DNA of 44,189 bases from an uncultured Clostridia bacterium (GCA_944392445.1 CALXWT010000008.1:1-44189), one strand, 5' to 3'; numbered from the stretch's first letter, positions 1 to 7,950 are shown. The notes: generated by a model from the letters alone, not told the origin. Numbers and translations are program-made.

Positions 1-2721
1 TCTAATTGGTCTTTTTACTTCTGTTTGGTTTGAAATGCTATCTTCAGTAAGTACGCATAAACCTAAACTTGTAATTAATGTGTCTATACCATGGTTTACT
101 TCTGGGTCTACATGATATGGACGTCCAGCTAGCACAATTCCTTTTAAGTTATTTTTTTCTATATATTCTATGGTTTCTGCACCTTTTTTACGAATATCGT
201 CTTTACATTTTTGGTATTCAGCTTCAGCCTTTTTAGCAGCTTCGATTAATTCTTTTTTTGTAAAGTTATATTCTTTAAATTCAGGTAATTCTAATATTGT
301 TTTTGCCAAATTCTTAGCGTCAAATGGTAAGAATGGGTTTAAGAATTTTATATTCTTTTCTTTTATTTCTTCAACGTTATTTTTTAATACTTCTGAATAT
401 GAAATAACTATTGGGCAGTTATAGTGGTTATCTGCTTTTTCATATTCTTTTCTTGAATATGGCATACATGGATAGAATATTGTTTTTATTCCTTGATTTA
501 TTAGCCCTATAATATGTCCATGTGATAATTTAGCAGGGAAACATACTGACTCTGAAGGCATTGATTCCATACCTTTTTCATAAGTCTTTCTGTTACTCTT
601 TTCAGATAGTATTACTCTAAATCCTAAGTTGGTTAAGAAAGTAAACCAGAAAGGATAATCTTCATACATATTAAGAACTCTTGGTATACCGATAGTTCCT
701 CTTGGAGCATCTTTTTCTTCTAATGGAGTATATTCAAAGATTCTTTCATATTTATATTTTACTAAATTAGGTAATTCTGTTTTTTCTCCTACAATTCCAG
801 CACCTTTCTCACAACGGTTACCTGAAATATGTCTTGCTCCATTACTAAATTTATTTATTGTAAGTAAGCAGTGGTTTTCGCATCCATTACAACGTACATG
901 TGATGTTTCTATTTCTAATTTATCCAAATCTTCTAATTTAGTTAAAAGGCTTCTATATTCCATATCTAAATTTGCTTCATATTGTTCTTTAGCAAGTAAT
1001 GCAACACCGTAAGCACCCATTAATCCTGCAATATCAGGTCTTACAACATTTCTTCCTACTATCAATTCAAATGCTCTTAAAACAGCATCATTATAGAAAG
1101 TACCACCTTGTACTACTATGTGAGCACCTAGTTTTTTTACATCTCTTACTTTCATAACTTTTTGAATAGCATTTTTAATTACTGAATATGAAAGTCCAGC
1201 AGAAATGTCTCCTACGGAATAGCCTTCTTTTTGAGCTTGTTTAATTTTTGAGTTCATAAATACAGTACATCTTGAACCTAAGTCAACTGGTCTTCTTGCT
1301 TCTAATGCAGCTTTTACAAATTCTTCTATTGATAGATTTAAGCTTTTTGCAAAGGTTTCAATAAAAGATCCACAACCAGAAGAACAAGCTTCATTAAGCA
1401 TTATATTGTCTATTGCACCGTTTTTCATTTTTATATATTTCATGTCTTGGCCACCAATGTCAACAATGCTTGTGACATTGGGCATGAACTTTTTTGCAGC
1501 TGTATAGTGAGCAATTGTTTCAATTTCATTTAAATCTACGTTTAATGCAGTTTGAATTAGTTTTTCACCATATCCTGTAACGCCACTGTATCTAATTACA
1601 GCTTTTTCAGGTAATTCTGCATACAATTTTTTAAGCATTTTTATAACACTTTGAAGTGGATTTCCTTCATTACTTCCATAAAGAGAATACAAAAGTCTTC
1701 CCTCATTATCTATTAAGGTCAATTTTGTTGTTGTAGAACCTGCATCAATACCAACAAAACAGTCTCCTTCAAATATTTTTAAATCTGCTCTTTCTACTTT
1801 ATCCTTATTATGTCTTGCTTTAAATTCTTCATATTCTGCTTCAATTGAGAATAAAGGGGCAAGTGGATTTGAAGTATCATCATGAGATATTCTTAAAACT
1901 CCAATTTTACTTCTTAATTTTTCTACTGTTATAGGCTTTGCTTCTTCAATTGAGTCTAATGCAGCACCTTTTGCAACAAGTAAATGTGCTTCCTCTGGAA
2001 CAATTACTTCATCAGGGGTTAGTTGAAGTGTTTCTATAAATCTTTTTCTTAATTCAGATAAATAGTTAAGTGGACCTCCTAAGAATGCAACATTTCCTCT
2101 AATTGGTCTACCACAAGCTAAGCCTGATATTGTTTGATTTACAACTGCTTGGAAAATAGACACTGCAATATCCTCTTTTGCAGCACCCTCATTTAATAAA
2201 GGTTGTATGTCTGTTTTTGCAAAAACACCACAACGAGATGCAATAGGGTAGATAGTTTGATAATTCTTAGCAAGTTCGTTTAATCCAGTTGGATCCGTAT
2301 TTAAAAGTGATGCCATCTGGTCTATAAAAGCACCTGTACCACCGGCACAAGAACCGTTCATACGTTGTTCTATTGATTTATCAAAATATATTATTTTAGC
2401 ATCTTCTCCACCAAGTTCTATAACTACGTCTGTTTTTGGTATGTATTTTTCTACAGCTCTTTTACAAGACACAACTTCTTGAATGAAGGGTAAGTCCAAA
2501 AATTTAGCAGCAGACATAGCACCAGAACCTGTTAAAGCTATTGTAAATTCTGAATCTGGATACTTTTCTGCTAATCCTTCTAAAACATTACATACAGTGT
2601 TTTTTGTGTCTGAATAATGTCTTTGATAATCTCTATATATTGTATTTAATTTGTCGTCCATTACAACTATTTTTACAGTTGTAGAACCTACATCTAATCC
2701 TACATGTAACAAATTACTCAT
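1..2721 (-). CDS. 2-hydroxyacyl-CoA dehydratase activase (BadF/BadG/BcrA/BcrD ATPase family), 3' end cut
   Basis: The reading frame is open through the window edge, so only the first 907 residues are seen. Two ASKHA-type ATPase modules lie in tandem. The first begins VGLDVGSTTVK near residue 7 and the second VGIDAGSTTTK near residue 327. Each has a cysteine/glycine-rich loop (NGSCAGGTGAFID; CSSGCGSFIE) as in activators of 2-hydroxyglutaryl-CoA dehydratase. A CNGCENHC cysteine cluster and a DUF2229-like region follow. In this family the activase hydrolyses ATP to drive one electron into a [4Fe-4S] dehydratase. The long multi-domain form is common in Clostridia, but its substrate is usually unknown. 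The ATG is preceded by AAAGGATGA. No partner is visible. Confidence 0.9.
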   Translation of the reverse strand, partial: MSNLLHVGLDVGSTTVKIVVMDDKLNTIYRDYQRHYSDTKNTVCNVLEGLAEKYPDSEFTIALTGSGAMSAAKFLDLPFIQEVVSCKRAVEKYIPKTDVVIELGGEDAKIIYFDKSIEQRMNGSCAGGTGAFIDQMASLLNTDPTGLNELAKNYQTIYPIASRCGVFAKTDIQPLLNEGAAKEDIAVSIFQAVVNQTISGLACGRPIRGNVAFLGGPLNYLSELRKRFIETLQLTPDEVIVPEEAHLLVAKGAALDSIEEAKPITVEKLRSKIGVLRISHDDTSNPLAPLFSIEAEYEEFKARHNKDKVERADLKIFEGDCFVGIDAGSTTTKLTLIDNEGRLLYSLYGSNEGNPLQSVIKMLKKLYAELPEKAVIRYSGVTGYGEKLIQTALNVDLNEIETIAHYTAAKKFMPNVTSIVDIGGQDMKYIKMKNGAIDNIMLNEACSSGCGSFIETFAKSLNLSIEEFVKAALEARRPVDLGSRCTVFMNSKIKQAQKEGYSVGDISAGLSYSVIKNAIQKVMKVRDVKKLGAHIVVQGGTFYNDAVLRAFELIVGRNVVRPDIAGLMGAYGVALLAKEQYEANLDMEYRSLLTKLEDLDKLEIETSHVRCNGCENHCLLTINKFSNGARHISGNRCEKGAGIVGEKTELPNLVKYKYERIFEYTPLEEKDAPRGTIGIPRVLNMYEDYPFWFTFLTNLGFRVILSEKSNRKTYEKGMESMPSESVCFPAKLSHGHIIGLINQGIKTIFYPCMPYSRKEYEKADNHYNCPIVISYSEVLKNNVEEIKEKNIKFLNPFLPFDAKNLAKTILELPEFKEYNFTKKELIEAAKKAEAEYQKCKDDIRKKGAETIEYIEKNNLKGIVLAGRPYHVDPEVNHGIDTLITSLGLCVLTEDSISNQTEVKRPIR

Positions 2722-2899
2722 TTAAATTCATCCTTTCGATATGCATTATAAGTTGTCTACCTTAATATATGCATAATTCTAATAATACATTCTTTAGTAT
2801 ATACGGAAACAGGTCGTTTGTCAAATGGAAAATATGTGAAAAATGGGGCTTTTTGTTAGAAAAAGTGGGCTAAAGTGGAATAAAAAAATATTTGTAAAA

Positions 2900-2917
2900 T
2901 TGTCGAAATTTGTCGAC
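2900..2917 (+). promoter_or_regulatory. Two adjacent Spo0A-box-like sites
   Basis: TTGTCGAA at 2900-2907 matches the 0A-box core TGTCGAA. TTGTCGAC at 2910-2917 matches seven of eight positions and is part of the palindrome TTTGTCGACAAA. They lie one helical turn apart, 28-38 nt upstream of the -35 element of the next promoter. This is a sequence match only; binding is inferred. Confidence 0.5.
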
Positions 2918-2937
2918 AAACAATGTATAGGTAAACA

Positions 2938-2967
2938 TTGATTTAATATTAAAAATAATGGTATAAT
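2938..2967 (+). promoter_or_regulatory. SigA-type promoter of the 22-residue peptide gene
   Basis: -35 TTGATT (2938-2943), 18-nt spacer, -10 TATAAT (2962-2967). The predicted transcript would start near 2974, immediately before the hairpin that masks the ribosome binding site. Confidence 0.6.
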
Positions 2968-2974
2968 ATTCATG

Positions 2975-2999
2975 CACCTCTTTCCATTATGAGGAGGTG
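2975..2999 (+). promoter_or_regulatory. Hairpin masking a ribosome binding site
   Basis: CACCTC (2975-2980) pairs with GAGGTG (2994-2999), which is the Shine-Dalgarno core of the 22-codon ORF. The stem would form at the extreme 5' end of the predicted mRNA. Such 5' masking is known from type I toxin mRNAs; that role is an inference here. Confidence 0.4.
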
Positions 3000-3008
3000 A
3001 AAAATACA

Positions 3009-3077
3009 ATGGAGGAGCTACTAAAATTATTGGAACTTTATTTGATTTACTTAATTGTAAAGAAAATGAAGGACTAA
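3009..3077 (+). CDS. 22-residue hydrophobic peptide (unknown)
   Basis: ATG opens a 22-codon frame with an acidic start (MEELLKLLELYL), a leucine/isoleucine/tyrosine-rich centre and a basic tail (VKKMKD). The Shine-Dalgarno GGAGGTGA is nearly perfect and 8 nt from the ATG. The unit is complete: promoter with 0A-like boxes, masked ribosome binding site, ORF, and terminator 4 nt after the stop. The peptide could form one short membrane or amphipathic helix. I do not recognise a family. Candidate roles are a type I toxin, a membrane-active peptide, or a leader peptide. Codon count alone cannot prove translation. Confidence 0.5.
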   Translation: MEELLKLLELYLIYLIVKKMKD

Positions 3078-3080
3078 TGA

Positions 3081-3115
3081 AAAGACTAGGTATACGCATT
3101 ACCTAGTCTTTTTTA
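3081..3115 (+). terminator. Rho-independent terminator of the peptide gene
   Basis: Perfect 12-bp stem AAAGACTAGGTA / TACCTAGTCTTT with a 7-nt loop, followed by a run of T. Confidence 0.8.
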
Positions 3116-3205
3116 TTTCCATAATGGAAGAACTACTATTGCTTAAGCTATGCCTATTATAGCTCATTTTTTATTATATGTCAATATTTTTAAAATATAC
3201 AAATT

Positions 3206-3234
3206 ATTCCCACGCCAAAATATGCCGTGGGAAT
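3206..3234 (-). terminator. Terminator-like hairpin for the minus-strand small gene
   Basis: ATTCCCACG pairs with CGTGGGAAT around an 11-nt loop, just beyond the stop of the 52-residue ORF. On the minus strand the following T tract is interrupted, so termination is likely but not certain. Confidence 0.5.
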
Positions 3235-3247
3235 AAAACGAATAATT

Positions 3248-3406
3248 TTATCTTTTTTTATGTTCGAGCAAAAAAATCTTTATATTTTCAATAAGAATTA
3301 AAAATGGTCCCACAAGAAAGTATGCCAAAGAACCTACGATGAAATCTCTAAAATTTTGAATCCGTTTTAAAACGTTTGAAAAATGATAAGAAATTGTCCG
3401 TTTCAT
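3248..3406 (-). CDS. 52-residue basic membrane peptide (unknown)
   Basis: The minus strand carries ATG preceded by TAGGAGAT at good spacing, then 52 codons. The N-terminal half is basic and polar (MKRTISYHFSNVLKRIQNFR). Residues about 22-40 form a hydrophobic segment (DFIVGSLAYFLVGPFLILIE), and the tail is basic (LLEHKKR). A hairpin follows the stop. The gene converges on the 22-codon peptide gene. Two of its four arginines use CGG, a codon I find nowhere else in the window except at three apparent frameshift sites. It may therefore be foreign, untranslated, or evidence that CGG is readable. No family recognised. Confidence 0.4.
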   Translation of the reverse strand: MKRTISYHFSNVLKRIQNFRDFIVGSLAYFLVGPFLILIENIKIFLLEHKKR

Positions 3407-3584
3407 AAGATTATCTCCTACAATTAAGTTTATAGGTGTCTGTATAGTAAATTGATTTGTTGTTATTATAGTACAAATTAATATAAAAGGGTAACTAGTA
3501 TTTTAATAAAATTAGGACAAAATAGTTCTAAAAACATCTTGTCTTTCATAACAATGAAGAAAGAAAAAAGAGAGGAGAATGTAT

Positions 3585-4175
3585 ATGAACAAAAAAATAA
3601 TTATTGCTATTATTGGTGTGATTTTGATAGGAGTTGGGGTGTGGTATTTTTTGTTTTATAACAAAAATACTGAAACAGAAGTGAATGAAATTATTCCAGA
3701 AGAAGAAATCTCAGAAGAGCAAATGAGGCAAACTATAGTATCTTTATATTTTTATAATGATACCACAAAAAGTTTAGTACCAGAAGGACGACTTATAGAT
3801 GTGAAGGAGTTAGTAGATAAACCTTATAATAAGCTAATAGAGTTACTAATACAAGGCCCTAATAATTCAGAATTATCTAAAACTATTCCTGATGGCACAA
3901 AGGTTAATAAAATAGAATTAAAGGGAGATACATTATACATAGATTTATCAAAGGAATTTGTGGATAATCACGAAGGTGGTGAAGAAAAAGAGAAAGCAAC
4001 TATTTATTCTATAGTAAATACAATGACAAATTTAACAGAAATTAATTCTATAAAAATTTTAATTGATGGAGAAGAAAATAAAGCATTTAATGATAATAAA
4101 ATAAAATTCGACGATCCTTTTGTAGTAATAAAAGAAGAGGATGAACAAACAAAAGAAAATACTAATACAATTTAG
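3585..4175 (+). CDS. GerMN-domain lipoprotein-like/membrane-anchored sporulation protein
   Basis: 196 residues. An N-terminal membrane anchor (IIIAIIGVILIGVGVWYF, about residues 4-21) is followed by an acidic linker and one GerMN domain (about residues 45-180). Typical GerM features are visible: YFYNDTTKSLVPEGR, a LIELLIQGPNNSEL segment, and IPDGTKVNKIELKGDTLYIDLS. GerM-domain proteins act in sporulation and germination at the spore envelope, and some Clostridia encode extra paralogues. The upstream in-frame ATG at 3579 touches AGAGGAG, so I start at the second ATG (3585), 7 nt from that site. Confidence 0.82.
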   Translation: MNKKIIIAIIGVILIGVGVWYFLFYNKNTETEVNEIIPEEEISEEQMRQTIVSLYFYNDTTKSLVPEGRLIDVKELVDKPYNKLIELLIQGPNNSELSKTIPDGTKVNKIELKGDTLYIDLSKEFVDNHEGGEEKEKATIYSIVNTMTNLTEINSIKILIDGEENKAFNDNKIKFDDPFVVIKEEDEQTKENTNTI

Positions 4176-4229
4176 CTACTTTAGTATTTTATATAAATTT
4201 ACTGTATTGCATAATTTCTTCAAATTACA

Positions 4230-4277
4230 AAGAAAATGCTCTACTTCTAATAAGGAATTTATAGCATTTTCTTTTTT
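4230..4277 (+). terminator. Terminator downstream of the GerM-domain gene
   Basis: 11-bp stem AAGAAAATGCT / AGCATTTTCTT, followed by T residues. The stretch 4278-4455 between it and the next promoter holds no gene that I can support. Confidence 0.75.
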
Positions 4278-4455
4278 GCATTTAAAATCAAATTTTTCGT
4301 TTTTGGAATTTGTAATCCTATTATCCATTAACATCAACACCTTTTTTACTAAATAGAGAATTTTGCTAGGAATTTCCGAATTAACAAGCTTAAGTGCCAT
4401 TGTAATGTGTATATTTGCGAAACGAAATGATACAAAGACATAGTCACTTTTCTTA

Positions 4456-4484
4456 TTGATTTAATAGCAAATTTAATATATAAT
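4456..4484 (+). promoter_or_regulatory. SigA-type promoter for trmN6-rsmI
   Basis: TTGATT (4456-4461), 17-nt spacer, TATAAT (4479-4484), about 24 nt upstream of the start codon. Confidence 0.7.
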
Positions 4485-4507
4485 ATGTAAAGTAGGAGAA
4501 TTAAGTG

Positions 4508-5281
4508 ATGAATTTAAAAGAAAATGAAAGAATTGATGATTTAGAATATAATAATTTAAAAATAATACAAAATGAAAAAGGGTTTTGTTTTGGAATAGAT
4601 AGTATACTTATTTCAGACTTTGCACGAGAAATTAAGCAAGGTTCTGTAGGTGTTGATTTAGGTACTGGAACAGGGATAATAAGTATTTTATTAGCATCTA
4701 AAACAAAATTATCTAAAATAATAGGTATAGAAATTCAAAAAGATATGGCAGATATGGCAAAAAGAAGTGTGGAATTAAATTCATTACAAGATAAAATCGA
4801 AATAAAGAATTTAAATGTAAAAGAAATTGCAGAAAAAGCTTTATCAGAAAGGGAAAAGTTTGATTTTGTAGTAACTAATCCACCATATAAAAAATTAGAT
4901 ACTGGAAAAACTAACGAGAATGAATATAAATTTATTTCAAGGCATGAAGTTACTGCAAATTTAGAAGACTTTATAAAAGCTACAAAATATTTATTAAAAG
5001 ATAAAGGAAGTATGTATATTGTACATAGACCAGATAGATTAGTGGATATAATAGAACTAATGAGAAAATACAAAATCGAACCTAAAAAAATGAGATTTGT
5101 GTATTCTACAATAGAAAGTGAACCAACATTAGTTTTAATTAAAGGAATAAAAAATGCAAAACAATTTTTAAAAGTAGAAAAACCACTTATTGTTTATAAT
5201 TCTAAAGGGGAATATACGGAAGAAATTTATAAAATATATGATAAGAAATATACAATCAATTTAGAAAAAGGAGAAAAGTAA
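4508..5281 (+). CDS. tRNA1(Val) (adenine-37-N6)-methyltransferase family (TrmN6/YfiC/YabB)
   Basis: 257 residues. A class I SAM-dependent methylase fold is evident: VGVDLGTGTGIISILLA is the SAM-binding glycine loop near residue 48. The catalytic VVTNPPY (about residue 120) is the N6-adenine methylase signature. The family methylates A37 of tRNA-Val or acts on related substrates; YabB is the Bacillus member and also precedes rsmI and abrB there. A GTG at 4505 directly precedes the ATG at 4508. Both are compatible with AGGAG at 4494-4498, and I prefer ATG. The next gene begins after a 1-nt gap, so the two are co-transcribed. Confidence 0.87.
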   Translation: MNLKENERIDDLEYNNLKIIQNEKGFCFGIDSILISDFAREIKQGSVGVDLGTGTGIISILLASKTKLSKIIGIEIQKDMADMAKRSVELNSLQDKIEIKNLNVKEIAEKALSEREKFDFVVTNPPYKKLDTGKTNENEYKFISRHEVTANLEDFIKATKYLLKDKGSMYIVHRPDRLVDIIELMRKYKIEPKKMRFVYSTIESEPTLVLIKGIKNAKQFLKVEKPLIVYNSKGEYTEEIYKIYDKKYTINLEKGEK

Positions 5282-5282
5282 A

Positions 5283-6110
5283 ATGGCAGGAAAACTTTAT
5301 TTAGTAGCTACACCTGTTGGAAATCTAGAAGATATAACATTTAGAGCAATAAATATATTAAAAGAAGTAGATATTATAGCAGCAGAAGATACTAGGCATA
5401 CATTAAAATTATTAAATCATTATGAGATTTCAAAACCATTAATTAGTTATCACAGACATAATGAAGAAGTAAAATCAGAAATTTTAATTAATAAATTATT
5501 AGAGGGCGATAATATTGCCTTAGTAACAGATGCAGGAACACCAGGAATTTCGGATCCAGGGGAAGAGGTGGTAAAAGAGGCTATAAAAAATAACATTGAA
5601 GTAATTCCTATCCCAGGAGCATGTGCATTAGTTAATGCATTAATAGCCTCTGGTTTAAACACAAAAGAATTTTTATTTTTGGGATTTTTGCCATTAAATA
5701 AAAAGAATAGAGATAATGCATTAAATAAAATAAAAAAGGCAAAGAGTACTGTAATTTTATATGAAGCACCACATAAATTAATTAAAACTCTTCAAGACTT
5801 ATTAAAAAATGTTGGAGATATAAATTGCGTGCTAGCAAGAGAAATTACTAAAATACACGAGGAGTTTATAAGGGGAAATATATCTAATTTATTAGAGCAA
5901 ATCCAAGAGCCAAAAGGAGAGCATGTAATTTTATTGGATTTAAATAATTTAGAAAATGAGAATGACTCTGAAGATGAAATAAGTAAAAAAACAGTTGAGG
6001 AACAATATAAAATATATAAAGCACAGGGGATGAACAAAAAAGAAATTATAAAGCAAATTGCAAAAAATAAAAATGTTCCAAAAAACGAAATATATAAATT
6101 ATTTATATAA
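5283..6110 (+). CDS. rsmI: 16S rRNA (cytidine-1402-2'-O)-methyltransferase RsmI
   Basis: 275 residues, normal length. The N-terminus KLYLVATPVGNLEDITFRA is the family signature. AAEDTRHT, VTDAGTPGISDPGE and IPGACALVNALIASGL form the tetrapyrrole-methylase-type SAM site. The C-terminal part (after about residue 235) is a lysine-rich helical region. RsmI 2'-O-methylates C1402 in the decoding centre of the small ribosomal subunit. AAAGGAG lies inside the end of the preceding gene, and the two are transcribed together. The order YabB-like, rsmI, abrB is conserved with Bacillus. Confidence 0.95.
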   Translation: MAGKLYLVATPVGNLEDITFRAINILKEVDIIAAEDTRHTLKLLNHYEISKPLISYHRHNEEVKSEILINKLLEGDNIALVTDAGTPGISDPGEEVVKEAIKNNIEVIPIPGACALVNALIASGLNTKEFLFLGFLPLNKKNRDNALNKIKKAKSTVILYEAPHKLIKTLQDLLKNVGDINCVLAREITKIHEEFIRGNISNLLEQIQEPKGEHVILLDLNNLENENDSEDEISKKTVEEQYKIYKAQGMNKKEIIKQIAKNKNVPKNEIYKLFI

Positions 6111-6111
6111 A

Positions 6112-6150
6112 AAATAAAAACTTTTTATTTTCTAAAAAGTTTTTATTTTT
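6112..6150. terminator. Bidirectional terminator between rsmI and abrB
   Basis: 15-bp A/T-rich stem (AAATAAAAACTTTTT / AAAAAGTTTTTATTT) with T tracts in both directions, between two convergent genes. Confidence 0.7.
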
Positions 6151-6165
6151 TTCGATATGCCTTAA

Positions 6166-6408
6166 TTATTTACTTGATATTTGTTCAATGCATTTATCAC
6201 AAATAAGTTTTCCTTTATGTTCTACTAAATTTTTAGTATTTCCACAAAATATGCAACTTTGTTCATATTTTTTAAGTACAATATTTGAACCATCTACATA
6301 TATTTCAATAGGATCTTTTTCAGCAATTCCAAATTTGTTTCTTATTTCTATCGGAATAACGACTCTACCAAGCTCATCGACTCTTCTAACAATCCCTGTT
6401 GATTTCAT
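6166..6408 (-). CDS. abrB: Transition-state regulator AbrB
   Basis: 80 residues. The N-terminal swapped-hairpin DNA-binding domain is canonical (MKSTGIVRRVDELGRVVIP, then IEIRNKFGI). The C-terminus has two CxxC pairs (CIFCGN and CDKC), as in clostridial AbrB. AbrB represses stationary-phase and sporulation genes during growth. I chose the ATG at 6408 because GGGGAGGAG lies 5 nt upstream and family homology starts there; an open frame extends further upstream without homology. The promoter region carries two exact 0A-type octamers, suggesting repression by Spo0A as in Bacillus. Confidence 0.95.
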   Translation of the reverse strand: MKSTGIVRRVDELGRVVIPIEIRNKFGIAEKDPIEIYVDGSNIVLKKYEQSCIFCGNTKNLVEHKGKLICDKCIEQISSK

Positions 6409-6432
6409 AAACTCCTCCCCTAAAATACAAAA

Positions 6433-6442
6433 TTCGACAAAA
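6433..6442 (-). promoter_or_regulatory. Spo0A box downstream of the abrB start site
   Basis: Minus-strand TTTTGTCGAA, an exact match to the 0A-box core. It lies roughly +6 to +15 relative to the transcription start predicted from the promoter at 6455-6483, a position suited to repression. Confidence 0.65.
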
Positions 6443-6454
6443 AAATCTACGTAT

Positions 6455-6483
6455 ATAATAACATAAATAAAACTAAAACGCAA
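6455..6483 (-). promoter_or_regulatory. Predicted abrB promoter
   Basis: Minus strand: -35 TTGCGT (6483-6478), 17-nt spacer, -10 TATTAT (6460-6455). The -35 is imperfect. Confidence 0.5.
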
Positions 6484-6512
6484 TAAAAAGGCTATATAAA
6501 GTTGGAAAATCG

Positions 6513-6522
6513 TTCGACAAAA
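6513..6522 (-). promoter_or_regulatory. Upstream Spo0A box between abrB and spmA
   Basis: Minus-strand TTTTGTCGAA again, about 30 nt upstream of the abrB -35 element and about 100 nt upstream of spmA on the other strand. It could serve either gene. Confidence 0.55.
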
Positions 6523-6618
6523 TACTACATAGTACAATATACCTAATAAATATTATTAATAAAGAATACAAGAGCATAACCTAATAAAAAATAGAATAAA
6601 ATAAAATAGGTGAAGTAC

Positions 6619-7197
6619 ATGTTAAATATATTATGGCCAATTTTTATTATTTTATCAGTAATATATTCAATAATATCAGGAAATATTGAAGAAGTAAATA
6701 CGGGAATTTTTAATTCATTATCAGAGGCAGTTGAACTTAGTATAACATTTTTGGGAACTATTTGTTTATGGAGTGGAATAATGGAAATAGCTAAAAAAAC
6801 AAGCATAATTAGTAAATTAAATAAATTGTTAAAACCATTTATCAATTTCTTGTTTCCAGATTTAAAGAATAATGAAATGGCAAAGCAAGAAATATCTATG
6901 AATATGATAGCTAATATTTTAGGATTAGGAAATGCTGCTACACCACTTGGAATAAAAGCAATGCAAACTATGCAAAAGGCAAATAAGAGTAAAGAAACTT
7001 TATCTAATTCTATGATGATGTTTATAGTAATAAATACAGCTTCAATACAACTTATTCCAACTAATGTAATTGCAATAAGGACATCACTTAATTCTCAAAA
7101 TCCAACATCTATTATAATTCCTGTATGGATAGCAACTATAATTGCAGGATTTGTGGGAATTTTTTTGACGAAAATTTTAATAAAAAAGGTGAGATAA
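6619..7197 (+). CDS. spmA: Spore maturation protein SpmA
   Basis: 192 residues, close to the Bacillus SpmA length. It is a membrane protein of the nucleoside-recognition (Gate) superfamily, with several hydrophobic segments and the conserved ANILGLGNAATPLGIKAM and FIVINTASIQLIPTN stretches. SpmA and SpmB act together in spore core dehydration. The start is the ATG at 6619, 5 nt after AGGTGA; an upstream GTG (6610) overlaps that site. The stop codon abuts the spmB ATG, so the two are translationally linked. Confidence 0.93.
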   Translation: MLNILWPIFIILSVIYSIISGNIEEVNTGIFNSLSEAVELSITFLGTICLWSGIMEIAKKTSIISKLNKLLKPFINFLFPDLKNNEMAKQEISMNMIANILGLGNAATPLGIKAMQTMQKANKSKETLSNSMMMFIVINTASIQLIPTNVIAIRTSLNSQNPTSIIIPVWIATIIAGFVGIFLTKILIKKVR

Positions 7198-7728
7198 ATG
7201 GCAAATGTTATAAATTATATTTCAAATTTAGCAATACCAACAATAATTGTAACAATAATATTTTATGGACTTAAAGAAAAAGCAAAAGTATTTGATACAT
7301 TTTTAGATGGTGCAAAAGAAGGAATGGAAATAGTCTTTAAGATGTTTCCAACTTTGTTAGGAATTTTCTTAGCAGTAGGCATGTTAAGAACTTCTGGCCT
7401 AATTGATGGAATTGTTAATTTAATAACACCATTTACAGATTTTTTAGAGATACCAAGCAATATATTACCTCTTACGGTGTTAAGACCTATTTCTGGAAGT
7501 GCATCAATGGCGGTAGCAGTAGATATAATGCAAAATTATGGAGTAGATACCTTAACGGGAATTATAACTTCTACAATAATGGGATCAACAGAGACAACTT
7601 TTTATACGATTGCAATTTATACTAGTGCTGTTGGAATAAAAAAAACTAGAGGAATTTTGATAGCGGCATTAGCTGCAGATGTGGCTGGAATGTTAGCATC
7701 CACAGTGATTTGTCGAATTTTGTCATAA
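7198..7728 (+). CDS. spmB: Spore maturation protein SpmB
   Basis: 176 residues, normal length (Bacillus SpmB is about 178). It is a Gate-domain membrane protein with conserved LRPISGSASMAVAVDIM and IMGSTETTFYTIAIY segments. It starts immediately after the spmA stop; GGTGAG inside spmA is its ribosome binding site. It is expected to work with SpmA in forming heat-resistant spores. Its last codons overlap a Spo0A-type octamer (7710-7717) that is in the right place to control the following gene. Confidence 0.93.
   Translation: MANVINYISNLAIPTIIVTIIFYGLKEKAKVFDTFLDGAKEGMEIVFKMFPTLLGIFLAVGMLRTSGLIDGIVNLITPFTDFLEIPSNILPLTVLRPISGSASMAVAVDIMQNYGVDTLTGIITSTIMGSTETTFYTIAIYTSAVGIKKTRGILIAALAADVAGMLASTVICRILS
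7710..7717 (+). promoter_or_regulatory. Spo0A box upstream of the 45-residue gene
   Basis: TTGTCGAA, starting exactly 27 nt before the -35 element at 7737. It lies in the spmB coding end; a second partial core (TTGTCATAA) follows at 7720. The same spacing occurs at 11830. Confidence 0.55.
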
Positions 7729-7736
7729 TGTTTTTG

Positions 7737-7765
7737 TTGACAAATTAAAAGAATGGTATTAAAAT
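7737..7765 (+). promoter_or_regulatory. Strong SigA-type promoter of the 45-residue gene
   Basis: -35 TTGACA (perfect, 7737-7742), 17-nt spacer, -10 TAAAAT (7760-7765). Confidence 0.75.
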
Positions 7766-7812
7766 GTATACATAACATTTTTAAATAACTCAAAATTAAA
7801 AAGGAATAATCA

Positions 7813-7950
7813 ATGTTTAAAAAATTTAATATTTTTAATTTCTTAATGTTTTTAATCATTTTTTTTCTAATCTTTTTTGTAACTAAAAAAATTCTAATAA
7901 AAATATTATCAAAAAGAATCATATTAAAAATAAAATATTATTTAAATTAA
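7813..7950 (+). CDS. 45-residue basic membrane peptide (unknown)
   Basis: ATG with AAAAAGGA seven nt upstream opens 45 codons. Residues about 7-23 are strongly hydrophobic (IFNFLMFLIIFFLIFFV). The rest alternates lysines with isoleucine and leucine (KKILIKILSKRIILKIK), suggesting one membrane helix plus an amphipathic basic helix. A near-ideal promoter with a Spo0A-type octamer lies upstream, and a long inverted-repeat structure lies downstream. No family recognised. The composition is very A/T-biased, so a chance frame is possible, but the promoter and ribosome binding site argue for a real gene, perhaps expressed at sporulation onset. Confidence 0.5.
   Translation: MFKKFNIFNFLMFLIIFFLIFFVTKKILIKILSKRIILKIKYYLN

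Noticed and set aside
3124..3162. 12-codon frame (MEELLLLKLCLL) after the 22-residue peptide gene, similar to it
   Set aside because: It has no ribosome binding site and lies after the terminator. The similarity may be a partial duplication, but there is no evidence of translation.
4141..4400. Overlapping open frames on both strands after the GerM-domain gene
   Set aside because: They overlap the end of the gene and its terminator, lack ribosome sites and have compositional bias of AT-rich noncoding DNA.
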